Origin: Bacteroidales bacterium UBA4814
Lineage (GTDB): Bacteria > Bacteroidota > Bacteroidia > Bacteroidales > UBA7960
Assembly: GCA_002402465.1 (NCBI GenBank)
Contig: DHFW01000002.1
Coordinates: forward strand, 34,409 to 98,408
Direction: 5' to 3'
Length of the DNA stretch: 64,000 bases
The notes beneath the pieces were generated by a model that was not told the DNA's origin, made no database searches, and saw nothing but the letters and a program-made list of their open reading frames with translations. Both the position numbers and the translations under genes were made by a program. Positions 15,739 through 24,079 of this stretch are shown here, in pieces (the stretch's first letter is position 1; every line of letters begins with the position of its first letter).

Positions 15739-16650
15739 TTATTGGAGTAAGCCCAGTATGAGGGCCATAAGCGCCTGGCGCACGTACACCCCGTTCAGTG
15801 CTTGTTCAAAATAATAGGCCTTTGGGCTGGAGTCAACGTTTATGTCGATCTCATTAACTCTTGGCAGGGGGTGCAGTACCTTGAAATTATCCTTGGTATT
15901 GAGGATCATGTCGTGATGCAGATTATACGAATTTTTTATGCGCTCGTATTCCAGCGGGTCGCTGAAGCGCTCGCGCTGAATGCGGGTCATGTAAAACACG
16001 TCGGCATTCGGAATCACCTCTTCCATATCGGTGTACTGATGGTAAGTGAGGTTTTTCTCCTTAATGTGCATTTTTACCGAGCTGGGCAGTTTGAGCTCCA
16101 AAGGGGAAACCAGGTGAAAAGTAGTGTTGAAATTGCAAAGGGCGATAACCAGAGAGTGTACGGTGCGGCCGTACTTCAGGTCGCCCACAAAAGCCACGTG
16201 CAGGTTGTCGAGCGTGCCCTGGGTTTTCAGGATGCTGTAGAGGTCGAGCAGGGTCTGGGTGGGGTGCTGATTGGCGCCATCGCCGGCATTGATAATGGGC
16301 ACCGGGCTGATCTCGGAGGCAAAACGCGCGCTGCCCTCAATAGGGTTTCGCATCACGATCAGGTCGGAATAATTGGCAATGGTCAGAATGGTGTCGCGCA
16401 ACGACTCTCCTTTTTTCACGGAAGTGTTGCTGGCCTCCGAAAAGCCAATCACCTTGCCGCCCAGGCGGTTTACGGCGCTCTCGAAGCTTAGCCGGGTGCG
16501 GGTGGAAGGCTCAAAAAACAAGGAGGCCACCACGTAATCTTGCAGTATGGTTTGCACCGGGTTTTTCTCAAACTCGCGGGCAAGCTCCAGCACGCGCAAC
16601 TGCTCTTCCTTGGTGTAATCGTTAATGGAAACGAGGCTTTTGTTCTTCAT
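15739..16650 (-). CDS. pyrB: Aspartate carbamoyltransferase catalytic subunit
   Basis: Condenses carbamoyl phosphate and aspartate to carbamoyl aspartate, the first committed step of pyrimidine synthesis. The 303-residue chain has the carbamoyl-phosphate loop FFEPSTRTRLSFE, the 80s-loop region SVKKGESLRDT, HPTQTLLDLYSI and the aspartate-binding VLHPLPRVNEI. Together with pyrI it should form the allosteric dodecamer. A terminator-like hairpin separates it from the upstream gene. A -7-like TATATTTA (16678-16685, minus) lies between, so pyrBI is probably its own transcription unit. Confidence 0.97.
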   Translation of the reverse strand: MKNKSLVSINDYTKEEQLRVLELAREFEKNPVQTILQDYVVASLFFEPSTRTRLSFESAVNRLGGKVIGFSEASNTSVKKGESLRDTILTIANYSDLIVMRNPIEGSARFASEISPVPIINAGDGANQHPTQTLLDLYSILKTQGTLDNLHVAFVGDLKYGRTVHSLVIALCNFNTTFHLVSPLELKLPSSVKMHIKEKNLTYHQYTDMEEVIPNADVFYMTRIQRERFSDPLEYERIKNSYNLHHDMILNTKDNFKVLHPLPRVNEIDINVDSSPKAYYFEQALNGVYVRQALMALILGLLQ

Positions 16651-16693
16651 GTGTCAGATGTTTACGGTTTGGGTTCTTAAATATAGGCAAAAA

Positions 16694-16715
16694 AAAAGGG
16701 GCAACAGCCCCTTTT
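16694..16715 (-). terminator. Terminator of the cpgS-like gene
   Basis: The stem AAAAGGGGC / GCCCCTTTT has a four-base loop. On the minus strand it is followed by a run of nine T bases. It lies directly after the stop codon of the cpgS-like gene and before pyrBI. Confidence 0.85.
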
Positions 16716-16719
16716 AAAA

Positions 16720-18078
16720 TTATTTACATCCGCAATCAGATTTGATCAACTGCTTGGACTTCAGGAAGTCGCAGACCAGCCCGCAGAAGGTTGGCGCTCC
16801 GATCTCCTGCAGTTCGTAATCTACTTTCACGGTGGGCTTATTGATCTTTACAATGCGGGAAAGATCGATAGGGGTGGCAATAACCACTGCGTCGCAATCG
16901 GTATTGTTAATGGATTTTTCCAGGTCAGCTACCTGCTCATCGCCATATCCCATTGCTGGCAGCAAGGTGCCAATGTTGGGATAAATTTCGAAAGTCTCGG
17001 CCAGTCTGCCTACCACGAATGGCCTGGGGTCAACAAGCTCGGCGGCACCATATTTTTTGGCTGCAACCGTGCCGGCACCAATCTTCATGTGGCCGTGGGT
17101 AAGGGTGGGGCCATCTTCTACTACCAGCACACGCTTGCCTTTGATCAGCTCGGGCTTGTCAACGGTAAGCGGTGAAGCACCATCAATTACAATAGCTTTG
17201 GGGTTTACCTTGGCAATATTGTCGCGAACGATTTGTATGCCTTCGGGGCCGGCGCTGTCCATTTTGTTAATGACTACTATGTCGGCCATACGAAGGGTTA
17301 CTTCGCCGGGATAGTAGTTCAGTTCGTGGCCCGGCCGGTGGGGATCTACTACGGTCACCATCAGATCAGGCTTATAAAAAGGGAAATCGTTGTTACCCCC
17401 ATCCCAAAGGATCACATCTGCTTCTTTTTCTGCTTCGCGCAGAATGGCTTCATAGTCAACCCCTGCATAAATTACATTTCCGCGTACCACATGGGGTTCG
17501 TATTCTTCCATTTCTTCGATGGTGCACTTGTGCTTATGAAGGTCTTCCACAGTGGCAAAACGCTGCACCTTCTGAGCAACCAAGTCGCCATAAGGCATGG
17601 GGTGACGAATGGCTACCACCTTAATGCCATGCTCCATAAGCACTTCAATAATGCGGCGCGAGGTCTGGCTTTTGCCGCAACCGGTGCGAACTGCACCCAC
17701 TGCAATCACGGGCTTGGTACTCTCAATCATGGTTTCCTTGGGGCCGATAAGCAAAAAGTCTGCTCCGTTGGCATTTACAATGGCACTAACAGCCATTACT
17801 TGCTGGTAGGAAACGTCGCTGTAAGAAAATGCACAAATATCCACATCCAACTCCTTGATCAGGCGGGGAAGGTCTTCCTGGGCATAGATCGGAATCCCTT
17901 CAGGATACTGCGCACCGGCAAGTTCTGCGGGGTATTTGCGCCCGTCAATGTCAGGGATCTGCGCTGCAGTAAAGGCAACCACCTGGTAATGGTCATTTCC
18001 ACGGTAATACGTGTTAAAGTTATGGAAGTCCCTTCCGGCAGCTCCAATAATGATTACATTTTTCCTGTTCTTAGACAT
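16720..18078 (-). CDS. Cyclic 2,3-diphosphoglycerate synthetase-like P-loop protein
   Basis: A 452-residue cytosolic P-loop protein of the family named after archaeal cyclic 2,3-diphosphoglycerate synthetase. It has an N-terminal Rossmann-like half (IIIGAAGRDFHNFN), a Walker A loop VRTGCGKSQT (130-139), the conserved IRHPMPYGDL, a Walker B-like VILWDGGNNDFPF, the NKMD base-recognition motif, and a C-terminal SDCGCK tail with clustered Cys. In methanogens the product is a thermoprotectant. In Bacteroidota the role is unproven and may involve another phosphorylated substrate. It has its own promoter and terminator, so no operon partner helps. Confidence 0.8.
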   Translation of the reverse strand: MSKNRKNVIIIGAAGRDFHNFNTYYRGNDHYQVVAFTAAQIPDIDGRKYPAELAGAQYPEGIPIYAQEDLPRLIKELDVDICAFSYSDVSYQQVMAVSAIVNANGADFLLIGPKETMIESTKPVIAVGAVRTGCGKSQTSRRIIEVLMEHGIKVVAIRHPMPYGDLVAQKVQRFATVEDLHKHKCTIEEMEEYEPHVVRGNVIYAGVDYEAILREAEKEADVILWDGGNNDFPFYKPDLMVTVVDPHRPGHELNYYPGEVTLRMADIVVINKMDSAGPEGIQIVRDNIAKVNPKAIVIDGASPLTVDKPELIKGKRVLVVEDGPTLTHGHMKIGAGTVAAKKYGAAELVDPRPFVVGRLAETFEIYPNIGTLLPAMGYGDEQVADLEKSINNTDCDAVVIATPIDLSRIVKINKPTVKVDYELQEIGAPTFCGLVCDFLKSKQLIKSDCGCK

Positions 18079-18136
18079 AAGTTGAATTTTTATGGTTTTA
18101 TGATTTTGAGAATGATTGTCATTGTAAAAATCCCCA

Positions 18137-18166
18137 CAAATTTACTTGTTTAAGTTTTTCCGCCAA
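18137..18166 (-). promoter_or_regulatory. Promoter TTG-N19-TAAATTTG for the cpgS-like gene
   Basis: On the minus strand TAAATTTG (18144-18137) matches TAnnTTTG, and TTG (18166-18164) stands 20 bases before it with a 19-base gap counted after the following base. This is close to the Bacteroidota TTTG-N19-TAnnTTTG consensus, about 60 bases upstream of the start. Confidence 0.65.
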
Positions 18167-18292
18167 GGCAATAAAAAATTTTTTTGCCGGATGATTCAAC
18201 CATTGTCCCGGCCATAAACCCAAAATGTTTATCCTAAACAGCAGCCACGGGGCTTTTCAGCAGATGAAACGGAAAGGGGTTGTACCGTGAAA

Positions 18293-18323
18293 TTTGCCAG
18301 CTTTTTTAATTCTTTTATTTTTG
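18293..18323 (+). promoter_or_regulatory. Consensus Bacteroidota promoter TTTG-N19-TATTTTTG for the C69 dipeptidase gene
   Basis: TTTG (18293-18296) and TATTTTTG (18316-18323) are separated by exactly 19 bases, a full match to the Bacteroidota primary-sigma consensus. The -7 element ends 42 bases before the start codon. It is the best promoter in the window. Confidence 0.85.
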
Positions 18324-18365
18324 TAAAATCCAATAAGTGCTAAAAATCAATCAATTTTAAAAATT

Positions 18366-20012
18366 ATGACAAAAAGTTTTATTCTTTCAGTGATAACTTT
18401 TGCAGGAATTTTTCTGCAATCTTTTCAGGGTTTGGGTTGCACCAGTGTGCTTGTTTCGCGCGGCGCCAGTGCCGATGGCAGTGTCATGACCAGTTTTTTG
18501 TATGATGTGGCCGGTTTTGTGCAGCCGGTTCATTTCTATCCTGGCGGGACCTATGAGCCCGGCGACTCGCTCGATATTTTCGGCTTTCGCGAAGGCGAAT
18601 ACCTGGGCCGCATAAAGCAGGTGCCCAGCACCTATAAAGTCATTGGCAATATGAACGAGCACCAGGTGGCCATTGGTGAAACCACTTTTACCGGGCGTTC
18701 CGAGCTGCACGGCGGGCCCGGACTTTTCGACTATGGCAATCTTATCTGGACCACTTTGCAGCGCGCTCGCACCGCCCGCGAAGCCATCCTGATTCTCGAC
18801 GACCTGGCACGAACTTACGGCTACAAAGATACCGGCGAGACCTTTTTCTTTGCCGACAAGGAAGAGGTGTGGATCATGGATTTCATCGGGAAAGGATCGT
18901 ATGGAAAAGGCGGTGTTTGGGTGGCTGCCCGCGTTCCCGATGGTTACATTGCCGCCCATGCCAACCAGTCGCGCATCAGAAAAGTTGATTGGAACGATAC
19001 CGAAAACTGGATGTGGTCGGAAGATGTGGTAGACTTTGCCCGCGAAAGGGGCTGGTTTGAAGGCGATCGCGCCGATTTCAGCTTCCGCGAAGCTTATGAT
19101 CCCATTTCACTGCGTTCGCTGCTGCTGTGTGAAAGCCGGGTGTGGAGCGTTTACAACCGGGCGGCACCTTCGCAACAATTTTCGGCCGACTATTGGCGCG
19201 GGGTGCCCGAAGCCGATCCTTATCCGCTGTTTATACGCCCCGATCAGAAAATCAGCGTAGAGGGCATGATTGCCCTGGTGCGCGATCATTTTCACGATAC
19301 GCCCTATTATACCCGCGAGGGTTTTGCTGCCGGCCCCTACAAAAGCCCATATCGCTGGCGTCCCGTGGTATTCTCGCTCGAAGGTGACACCACTCAGTAT
19401 TCCTGGGAGCGCCCTATTTCGCAGCCCCAAACAGCCTTTTCTTTCGTGACCCAGTCGCGCAACTGGTTGCCCGATGCCGTGGGTGGCATTTGCTGGTATT
19501 CGGTCGACGACACTTACTCTACCGTGTTTGTTCCGCTTTATATGGGCATGAACAGAATGCCCGTTTCCTATCGCACTGGCTCGCCCATTGAGTTCGACTG
19601 GAATTCGGCCTACTGGGTGTTCAATAAAGTGGCCAATCATGCCTACCCGCATTACAGCTTGATGATCCCCGAGATTCAAAAGGTTCAGCTCGAGCTTGAA
19701 ACCCGTGCCCACGCCATGTCGCGGGCTGCCGATCAGGCCGCAAAGGCGCTTTTTGAAACCGATCCCCGAATGATGCACGAATACCTGAGCGATTTCAGCG
19801 TGAACCTGGCCGAAGGCGTGGTGGAGCGCTGGCGCCAACTGGGGTTTGATCTCTTTGTGAAATACAACGATGGCTACATCAGACCCACCGACTCAGTAAG
19901 CTCATGGCCCAAGGGAATGGACTATCCAGACGACTTCAAGCAAAGAGCCATTGAAGAACGGCCCGGATATTACGATGTGAAGCACCGCAAGCCCGGCGAG
20001 CCTTTGAAGTAA
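18366..20012 (+). CDS. Secreted C69 family dipeptidase
   Basis: A 548-residue N-terminal-nucleophile hydrolase of the C69 (PepD/U34) dipeptidase family. A signal peptide of about 24 residues ends just before C25-T-S in GLGCTSVLVSRGASADGS. Cleavage there would expose Cys25 as the catalytic N-terminal nucleophile, as in family members that mature to Cys-Thr-Ser. Further family marks are HQVAIGETTF, WVAARVPDGYIAAHANQSRIR and the VTQSRNWLPDAVGGICWYSVDD block. It probably cleaves dipeptides in the periplasm, complementing the M49-like, M28 and S9 peptidases nearby. It has a strong promoter and its own terminator. Confidence 0.93.
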   Translation: MTKSFILSVITFAGIFLQSFQGLGCTSVLVSRGASADGSVMTSFLYDVAGFVQPVHFYPGGTYEPGDSLDIFGFREGEYLGRIKQVPSTYKVIGNMNEHQVAIGETTFTGRSELHGGPGLFDYGNLIWTTLQRARTAREAILILDDLARTYGYKDTGETFFFADKEEVWIMDFIGKGSYGKGGVWVAARVPDGYIAAHANQSRIRKVDWNDTENWMWSEDVVDFARERGWFEGDRADFSFREAYDPISLRSLLLCESRVWSVYNRAAPSQQFSADYWRGVPEADPYPLFIRPDQKISVEGMIALVRDHFHDTPYYTREGFAAGPYKSPYRWRPVVFSLEGDTTQYSWERPISQPQTAFSFVTQSRNWLPDAVGGICWYSVDDTYSTVFVPLYMGMNRMPVSYRTGSPIEFDWNSAYWVFNKVANHAYPHYSLMIPEIQKVQLELETRAHAMSRAADQAAKALFETDPRMMHEYLSDFSVNLAEGVVERWRQLGFDLFVKYNDGYIRPTDSVSSWPKGMDYPDDFKQRAIEERPGYYDVKHRKPGEPLK

Positions 20013-20031
20013 GATATTGCTTTTTATCAGT

Positions 20032-20068
20032 AAGGGAAGTTTCTGCCTGTCAGGAATTTCCCTTTTTT
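20032..20068 (+). terminator. Terminator after the C69 dipeptidase gene
   Basis: A 14-bp stem AAGGGAAGTTTCTG / CAGGAATTTCCCTT includes two G-U pairs and a five-base loop. It is followed by TTTTTT. Confidence 0.88.
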
Positions 20069-20070
20069 AA

Positions 20071-20101
20071 TTGGAATCGGACTACATATTTACTAACTTT
20101 G
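20071..20101 (+). promoter_or_regulatory. Promoter TTG-N20-TAACTTTG for the small lipoprotein operon
   Basis: TAACTTTG (20094-20101) matches TAnnTTTG exactly. TTG at 20071-20073 stands 20 bases upstream. The start codon follows 24 bases after the -7 element. Confidence 0.65.
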
Positions 20102-20125
20102 TAAGTAAACCAAAAAAACCATTGA

Positions 20126-20326
20126 ATGAAAAAACTATTTTTAATACTGCTGGTAGCGGGCTTTATGACAGCCTGTGCCGGACAAGGCGGCCGCCAGGCC
20201 GAAGATGCGCAGGCCCCTGTTGAGATGGAAGCCGAACTGGAAGAAGCACTGGAAAAAAACATTGAGCTGAACGAGCGCATTGAAGCCCTCGAAAGCGAAC
20301 TCGACAGTTTGATAACCAATCTTTAA
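20126..20326 (+). CDS. Small coiled-coil lipoprotein, function unknown
   Basis: A 66-residue lipoprotein: MKKLFLILLVAGFMTAC gives a signal with lipidation at Cys17, followed by a short Gly/Gln linker. An acidic helix (ELEEALEKNIELNERIEALESELDSL) with Leu/Ile at heptad positions predicts a coiled coil, superficially like Lpp-type lipoproteins but without repeats matching them. It is followed after 15 bases by a secreted coiled-coil protein, and the two may interact. I do not recognise a family. The promoter match and clear lipobox support it as a real gene despite the small size. Confidence 0.75.
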   Translation: MKKLFLILLVAGFMTACAGQGGRQAEDAQAPVEMEAELEEALEKNIELNERIEALESELDSLITNL

Positions 20327-20341
20327 AAAAGGAGAACGAAA

Positions 20342-20977
20342 ATGAAAAGGATATTTTTACTTGCTTGCTTAATGCTGGTATCGGTTGCATTGCTTGCCCA
20401 GAATCCCCGTTCGCAGCAGGGCCAGGGCAGGGAAAAGCAGGAAGAAGTAAAGGAGCAAGGTCAGCAGCGGGCTCAGCAAGGCCGTGAGCAAGCCGAACAA
20501 GCCACGGCCGGGGAACGCGCCCAGCAAGGTGTGGAGCAGGCCGAAAGGCAAGTGGAGCGTGCCGAACGGGGAGTGGAACGTGCCGAAGAAAACCTTGAGC
20601 GCGCAAAGGAAGAAAAAGAGCAGGTTGAAGGCCGCGGGCATGCCTATGGCCGCGATAAAGGTGGCCTGAGTGGCCGCGACTTCGGTCAGGCACGGGCCGC
20701 TGCTGCACGCACCAAAGAAGAAAAGGAAGAAGTAACGCGCGAAGTGGCCATTGAAGTGGAAGAAGGCGTACGCCGCACCAAAATACGGGTGGAAGAAGCC
20801 CGAGAAGTGCTGGAAGAAAGGGTGAAGAACCGCGAAATTTCTGAGGAAGAGTTCGAGAGAAGATCCCGCCGCATAGAAGAAATTGAAGAGGAAGTATTGC
20901 GCATTGAAGAAATGCGCAAAGAAACCGAACGGGTTATTCGTGAGCGTCTGCCTGAAGTAGAACGCCAGCGGCTTTAG
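20342..20977 (+). CDS. Secreted, highly charged coiled-coil protein, function unknown
   Basis: A 211-residue exported protein: the signal ends LLAQ, followed by a Gln/Glu-rich stretch. Next comes an Arg/Glu heptad block (QVERAERGVERAEENLERA) and a glycine-rich core GHAYGRDKGGLSGRDFGQAR (about 100-119). A long second charged helix (about 120-211) ends ERQRL. The core between two coiled coils looks like the conserved part of the family, but I cannot name a function. An AAGGAGA ribosome-binding site stands seven bases before the ATG, which is unusual in this phylum where such sites are rare. It is co-transcribed with the small lipoprotein and ends in a strong terminator. Confidence 0.8.
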   Translation: MKRIFLLACLMLVSVALLAQNPRSQQGQGREKQEEVKEQGQQRAQQGREQAEQATAGERAQQGVEQAERQVERAERGVERAEENLERAKEEKEQVEGRGHAYGRDKGGLSGRDFGQARAAAARTKEEKEEVTREVAIEVEEGVRRTKIRVEEAREVLEERVKNREISEEEFERRSRRIEEIEEEVLRIEEMRKETERVIRERLPEVERQRL

Positions 20978-21000
20978 CATTAGATAAAAATATAACGATT

Positions 21001-21031
21001 CCCCGGATTGCATTGCAGCCCGGGGTTTTTT
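21001..21031 (+). terminator. Terminator after the coiled-coil gene
   Basis: CCCCGG pairs with CCGGGG (21020-21025), followed by TTTTTT. The loop is 13 bases. Confidence 0.82.
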
Positions 21032-21041
21032 CTGAAACGAT

Positions 21042-21641
21042 ATGGCAATGAAAGACTTTTGGGATCAGCGATATGCCGAGGAGGGCTTTGTGTATGGCCA
21101 CGAACCCAACGAATTCTTTCGCAGGGAGATAGAAAAGCTCATACCCGGACGGCTTTTGCTACCCGGCGAAGGGGAGGGGCGCAATGCCGCCTTTGCCGCC
21201 TCATTGGGTTGGGAGGTTGTGGCATTTGATCAGAGTATTCAGGGCAAGAAGAAGGCCATGGAACTGGCAAAACGAAATACCGTAAGTTTTGACTATCAGG
21301 TGGCCGACATTGAAGCCTTCAGTGCCGAAGAAGAAACATTTGATTGCCTGGCGCTGGTCTTCGTCCATTTCCCCGAAAGGGAAAGAAAAAGACTGCACCA
21401 AAAGTTGCTTACTTTTTTAAAACCCGGCGGAACCTTTATAATGGAGGTTTTTTCGAAAGATCAACTTGGAAAAAGGTCGGGCGGGCCGCAACATCTGGAT
21501 TTGCTTTACTCGACAGATGACTTGGCTGAGGACTTTAAGAAAATGAAAGAATTGCAGATTACTGCCACTGAAACACAGCTGAAAGAAGGGCGTTACCACG
21601 AAGGAACGGCAGCAGTGATAAGGCTTGCCGGAAGGAAGTAA
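21042..21641 (+). CDS. Class I SAM-dependent methyltransferase (TehB/thiol methyltransferase-like)
   Basis: A 199-residue cytosolic methyltransferase. The N terminus FWDQRYAEEGFVYGHEPNEFF and the glycine-rich SAM loop LLPGEGEGRNAAFAA are typical of the branch containing TehB and small-molecule or thiol methyltransferases. The acidic motif VVAFDQS, the VADIE segment and the LKPGGTFIMEVF strand complete the fold. The substrate is not deducible. Two in-frame ATGs (codons 1 and 3) are both plausible, and the second gives the more usual MKDFWDQRY. It starts only ten bases after the preceding terminator. Confidence 0.85.
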   Translation: MAMKDFWDQRYAEEGFVYGHEPNEFFRREIEKLIPGRLLLPGEGEGRNAAFAASLGWEVVAFDQSIQGKKKAMELAKRNTVSFDYQVADIEAFSAEEETFDCLALVFVHFPERERKRLHQKLLTFLKPGGTFIMEVFSKDQLGKRSGGPQHLDLLYSTDDLAEDFKKMKELQITATETQLKEGRYHEGTAAVIRLAGRK

Positions 21642-21659
21642 TTTTCCGCCAAATTTCCC

Positions 21660-21667
21660 TAATTTTG
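21660..21667 (+). promoter_or_regulatory. Candidate -7 element TAATTTTG for argS
   Basis: An exact TAnnTTTG match 24 bases before the argS start. No TTTG stands at the expected -33 position. Confidence 0.5.
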
Positions 21668-21690
21668 CAGCCTGAAAAATTGTACCACAC

Positions 21691-23484
21691 ATGAAGGTTG
21701 AAGAAAAGATTTTACTGGCTGTAGCCGAAATTATTAAGGAGCAATTTGGGCAGGAAGCCTCTGCCTCTACCCTTACCCTGCAAAAAACCCGCAAGGAATT
21801 CGAAGGGGATTTTTCCTTTGTGGTTTTTCCTTTTGTGAAAATGGCCCGCCGCTCGCCCGAGCAAATTGCCGAGGCCGTTGGCAGCGCATTGCTCGAAAAA
21901 GTGCCTGAAATAAGTTCCTTCAATGTTATAAAGGGTTTTCTGAACCTGAGCCTGGGCGGGCAGTACTGGCTCGATTTTCTCAGCCGCGAAATGAACAACA
22001 CACGCTACGGCCTGCGCGAGCAACTGGGGGGGGCGCCCGTTGTAGTAGAATATTCTTCGCCCAACACCAACAAACCCCTGCATTTGGGGCACATCCGCAA
22101 TAATTTGCTGGGGTATTCAGTGGCCTGTATTCTTGAAGCTGCCGGAAATAAAGTGTACAAAGTAAACCTGGTAAACGACCGTGGCATTCACATCTGCAAA
22201 TCCATGCTGGCCTGGATGCGCTTTGGCAATGGCGAAACGCCGGCCTCTTCGGGTAAAAAGGGCGACAAACTCGTGGGCGAATATTATGTGCGCTTCGAAA
22301 CCGAACTTCGTATCCAGGTGAAAAAAACGATGGAAGCCAGCGGACTAAGCGAAGAGGAAGCCCGCAAGACTGCCCCGCTTATGCTCGAAGCCCAGGAGTT
22401 GCTGCGCAAATGGGAGCTTCGCGACCCTGATACCATGGCCGTTTGGGAAAAGATGAATGGCTGGGTGTATGAAGGTTTTGACGCTACCTACAAAAGACTG
22501 GGCGTTGATTTCGACAAAGTGTATTATGAGTCGGAAACCTACCTTCTTGGAAAGGACCTGGTAAACGAAGGACTTGAAAAGGGCGTGTTCGTCAGGCGCG
22601 ATGATGGCTCCGTTTGGGTCGATCTGACGACTGAAGGCTTGGACGAAAAACTGCTCCTTCGAGCCGATGGAACCTCGGTTTACATGACACAAGACCTTGG
22701 CACCGCCCAGCTTCGCTTCGATGACTTCAAGGCCGAAAAAATGATTTATGTGGTGGGCAATGAGCAGAACTACCACTTCGACGTGCTGCAAAAAGTATTG
22801 AAAAAACTGCAAAAACCTTACGCTGATGCCATTTTTCACCTGAGCTACGGCATGGTGGAGCTGCCCGAGGGCAAAATGAAATCGCGCGAAGGCACCGTGG
22901 TCGATGCCGACGATCTGATGGACGAAATGGTGGAAACGGCCCGACGCACCACCGAAGAGTTGGGCAAGACCCAGGATTTCAACGAAGAGGAAAAAGCCAG
23001 GCTGTTTCATATTATTGGCCTGGGAGCGCTCAAGTATTTCATTCTTAAGGTCGATCCCAAAAAGAACATGCTCTTCAACCCGGCCGAATCCATCGATTTC
23101 AATGGCAACACCGGGCCATTTATTCAATATACCTATGCCCGCATCCGTTCCATTTTGCGCACGGCAGGGCAGGAGCAGGTAGAAGCCATACAAATCAGTA
23201 TGCCGGCCGATAAACTAAACCTCCGCGAACGAAACCTGCTCCGAAGCCTCAATGAGTTTCCGCAGGTCGTGGCCGAAGCCGCCGCCGAACTCAGTCCGGC
23301 CCAGATTGCCAACTTTACCTTCGAGCTTTGCAAGGAGTTCAACCAGTTTTACCACGAGCACAGTGTGCTCAACGAGCCCGACGAGCAGGTTAGCGACTTT
23401 CGCATTAAACTTTCGCAACTAACCGCCATAACCATTAGCAATGCCATGGGCATGCTTGGCATCGAAGTGCCCGAACGTATGTAG
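21691..23484 (+). CDS. argS: Arginyl-tRNA synthetase
   Basis: Class I aminoacyl-tRNA synthetase charging tRNA-Arg. Within 597 residues are the N-terminal additional domain (about 1-110, tRNA D-loop contact), the ATP signature HLGH (131-134) in SPNTNKPLHLGHIRNN, the KMSKS-equivalent KMKSREGTVVDADDL, and the C-terminal DALR anticodon-binding domain ending LGIEVPERM. Length and motif order are normal. It has a candidate promoter of its own and no terminator is visible before the convergent small lipoprotein gene. Confidence 0.97.
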   Translation: MKVEEKILLAVAEIIKEQFGQEASASTLTLQKTRKEFEGDFSFVVFPFVKMARRSPEQIAEAVGSALLEKVPEISSFNVIKGFLNLSLGGQYWLDFLSREMNNTRYGLREQLGGAPVVVEYSSPNTNKPLHLGHIRNNLLGYSVACILEAAGNKVYKVNLVNDRGIHICKSMLAWMRFGNGETPASSGKKGDKLVGEYYVRFETELRIQVKKTMEASGLSEEEARKTAPLMLEAQELLRKWELRDPDTMAVWEKMNGWVYEGFDATYKRLGVDFDKVYYESETYLLGKDLVNEGLEKGVFVRRDDGSVWVDLTTEGLDEKLLLRADGTSVYMTQDLGTAQLRFDDFKAEKMIYVVGNEQNYHFDVLQKVLKKLQKPYADAIFHLSYGMVELPEGKMKSREGTVVDADDLMDEMVETARRTTEELGKTQDFNEEEKARLFHIIGLGALKYFILKVDPKKNMLFNPAESIDFNGNTGPFIQYTYARIRSILRTAGQEQVEAIQISMPADKLNLRERNLLRSLNEFPQVVAEAAAELSPAQIANFTFELCKEFNQFYHEHSVLNEPDEQVSDFRIKLSQLTAITISNAMGMLGIEVPERM

Positions 23485-23567
23485 GTTTTTTACTATCATA
23501 TATGCAGTTAATCTTTTTTCTTTCTTAGGGTCATGGCTTGCACGTTGCCTTCGTTGTCGGTCGAACG

Positions 23568-23918
23568 TCAAACCTGTTTGTTGCGGGCAGAGTCAACCAC
23601 GATCCAGGCTTTTCTGAATTGTGCCCCCTGCCCCCAGATAAATATAACCTCGCCGGTATTGTCCCAGCGAAAATCGCCGGTGTTGGTGGCATCGATCTGG
23701 GTAATGGCGCTGGAAAAAGTTTGCTGTCCGCGGCCATTGCCGTAAAAAACTATGGTGCCAGCGTTTTCTATCTTCGTTTCACTGCCGTTGGCAAATAAAA
23801 CCTCATACTCTTCTATCACCCATTCGCCTGCTATGCGCGAGGCCAGCTGACGGGCAGCACTGCACGATACCATGGCCAGCGTGGAAACCAGCAGAATAAT
23901 CTTTGTCGTAGTTTTCAT
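23568..23918 (-). CDS. Small lipocalin-like lipoprotein with a late in-frame TGA
   Basis: Start MKTTTKIILL with a lipobox ending VSC, so an exported lipoprotein. The body carries IAGEWVIEEYEVLFANG, IVFYGNGRGQQTF and GDFRWDNTGEVIFIWGQG, resembling the small beta-barrel lipocalin-like lipoproteins common in Bacteroidota. The frame stops at TGA (23568-23570) after ARNKQV. The same frame then continues for 19 sense codons (beginning RSTDNEGNVQAM) to a TAA at 23508-23510. A TGG-to-TGA change would explain this, giving a 116-residue product instead of about 136. Function is unknown. Confidence 0.7.
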   Translation of the reverse strand: MKTTTKIILLVSTLAMVSCSAARQLASRIAGEWVIEEYEVLFANGSETKIENAGTIVFYGNGRGQQTFSSAITQIDATNTGDFRWDNTGEVIFIWGQGAQFRKAWIVVDSARNKQV

Positions 23919-24010
23919 ATAGGTCAAATTTTTAAAATTGAATTAAAAGTTTATTTTATTAAAGATATTAAAGAAATATGAGGATAAGTAGTTTAAAAGA
24001 AAGAAAAACA

Positions 24011-24048
24011 GCCCGGCAAGTTCCAGATTAATATCAGACTTGCCGGGC
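24011..24048 (-). terminator. Terminator of the abgT-like gene
   Basis: Perfect 11-bp arms GCCCGGCAAGT / ACTTGCCGGGC enclose a 16-base loop. On the minus strand they are followed by TGTTTTTCTTTCTTTT. It lies 32 bases past the transporter stop codon. Confidence 0.88.
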
Positions 24049-24079
24049 AGTTTTTAACATCAGGGTGAAGCCAAACTTG

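Noticed and set aside
23568..23570. TGA read as tryptophan (altered genetic code)
   Set aside because: TGA ends other genes here, such as engB and gpsA, and intact proteins use TGG for Trp. A single nonsense change is the simpler reading.
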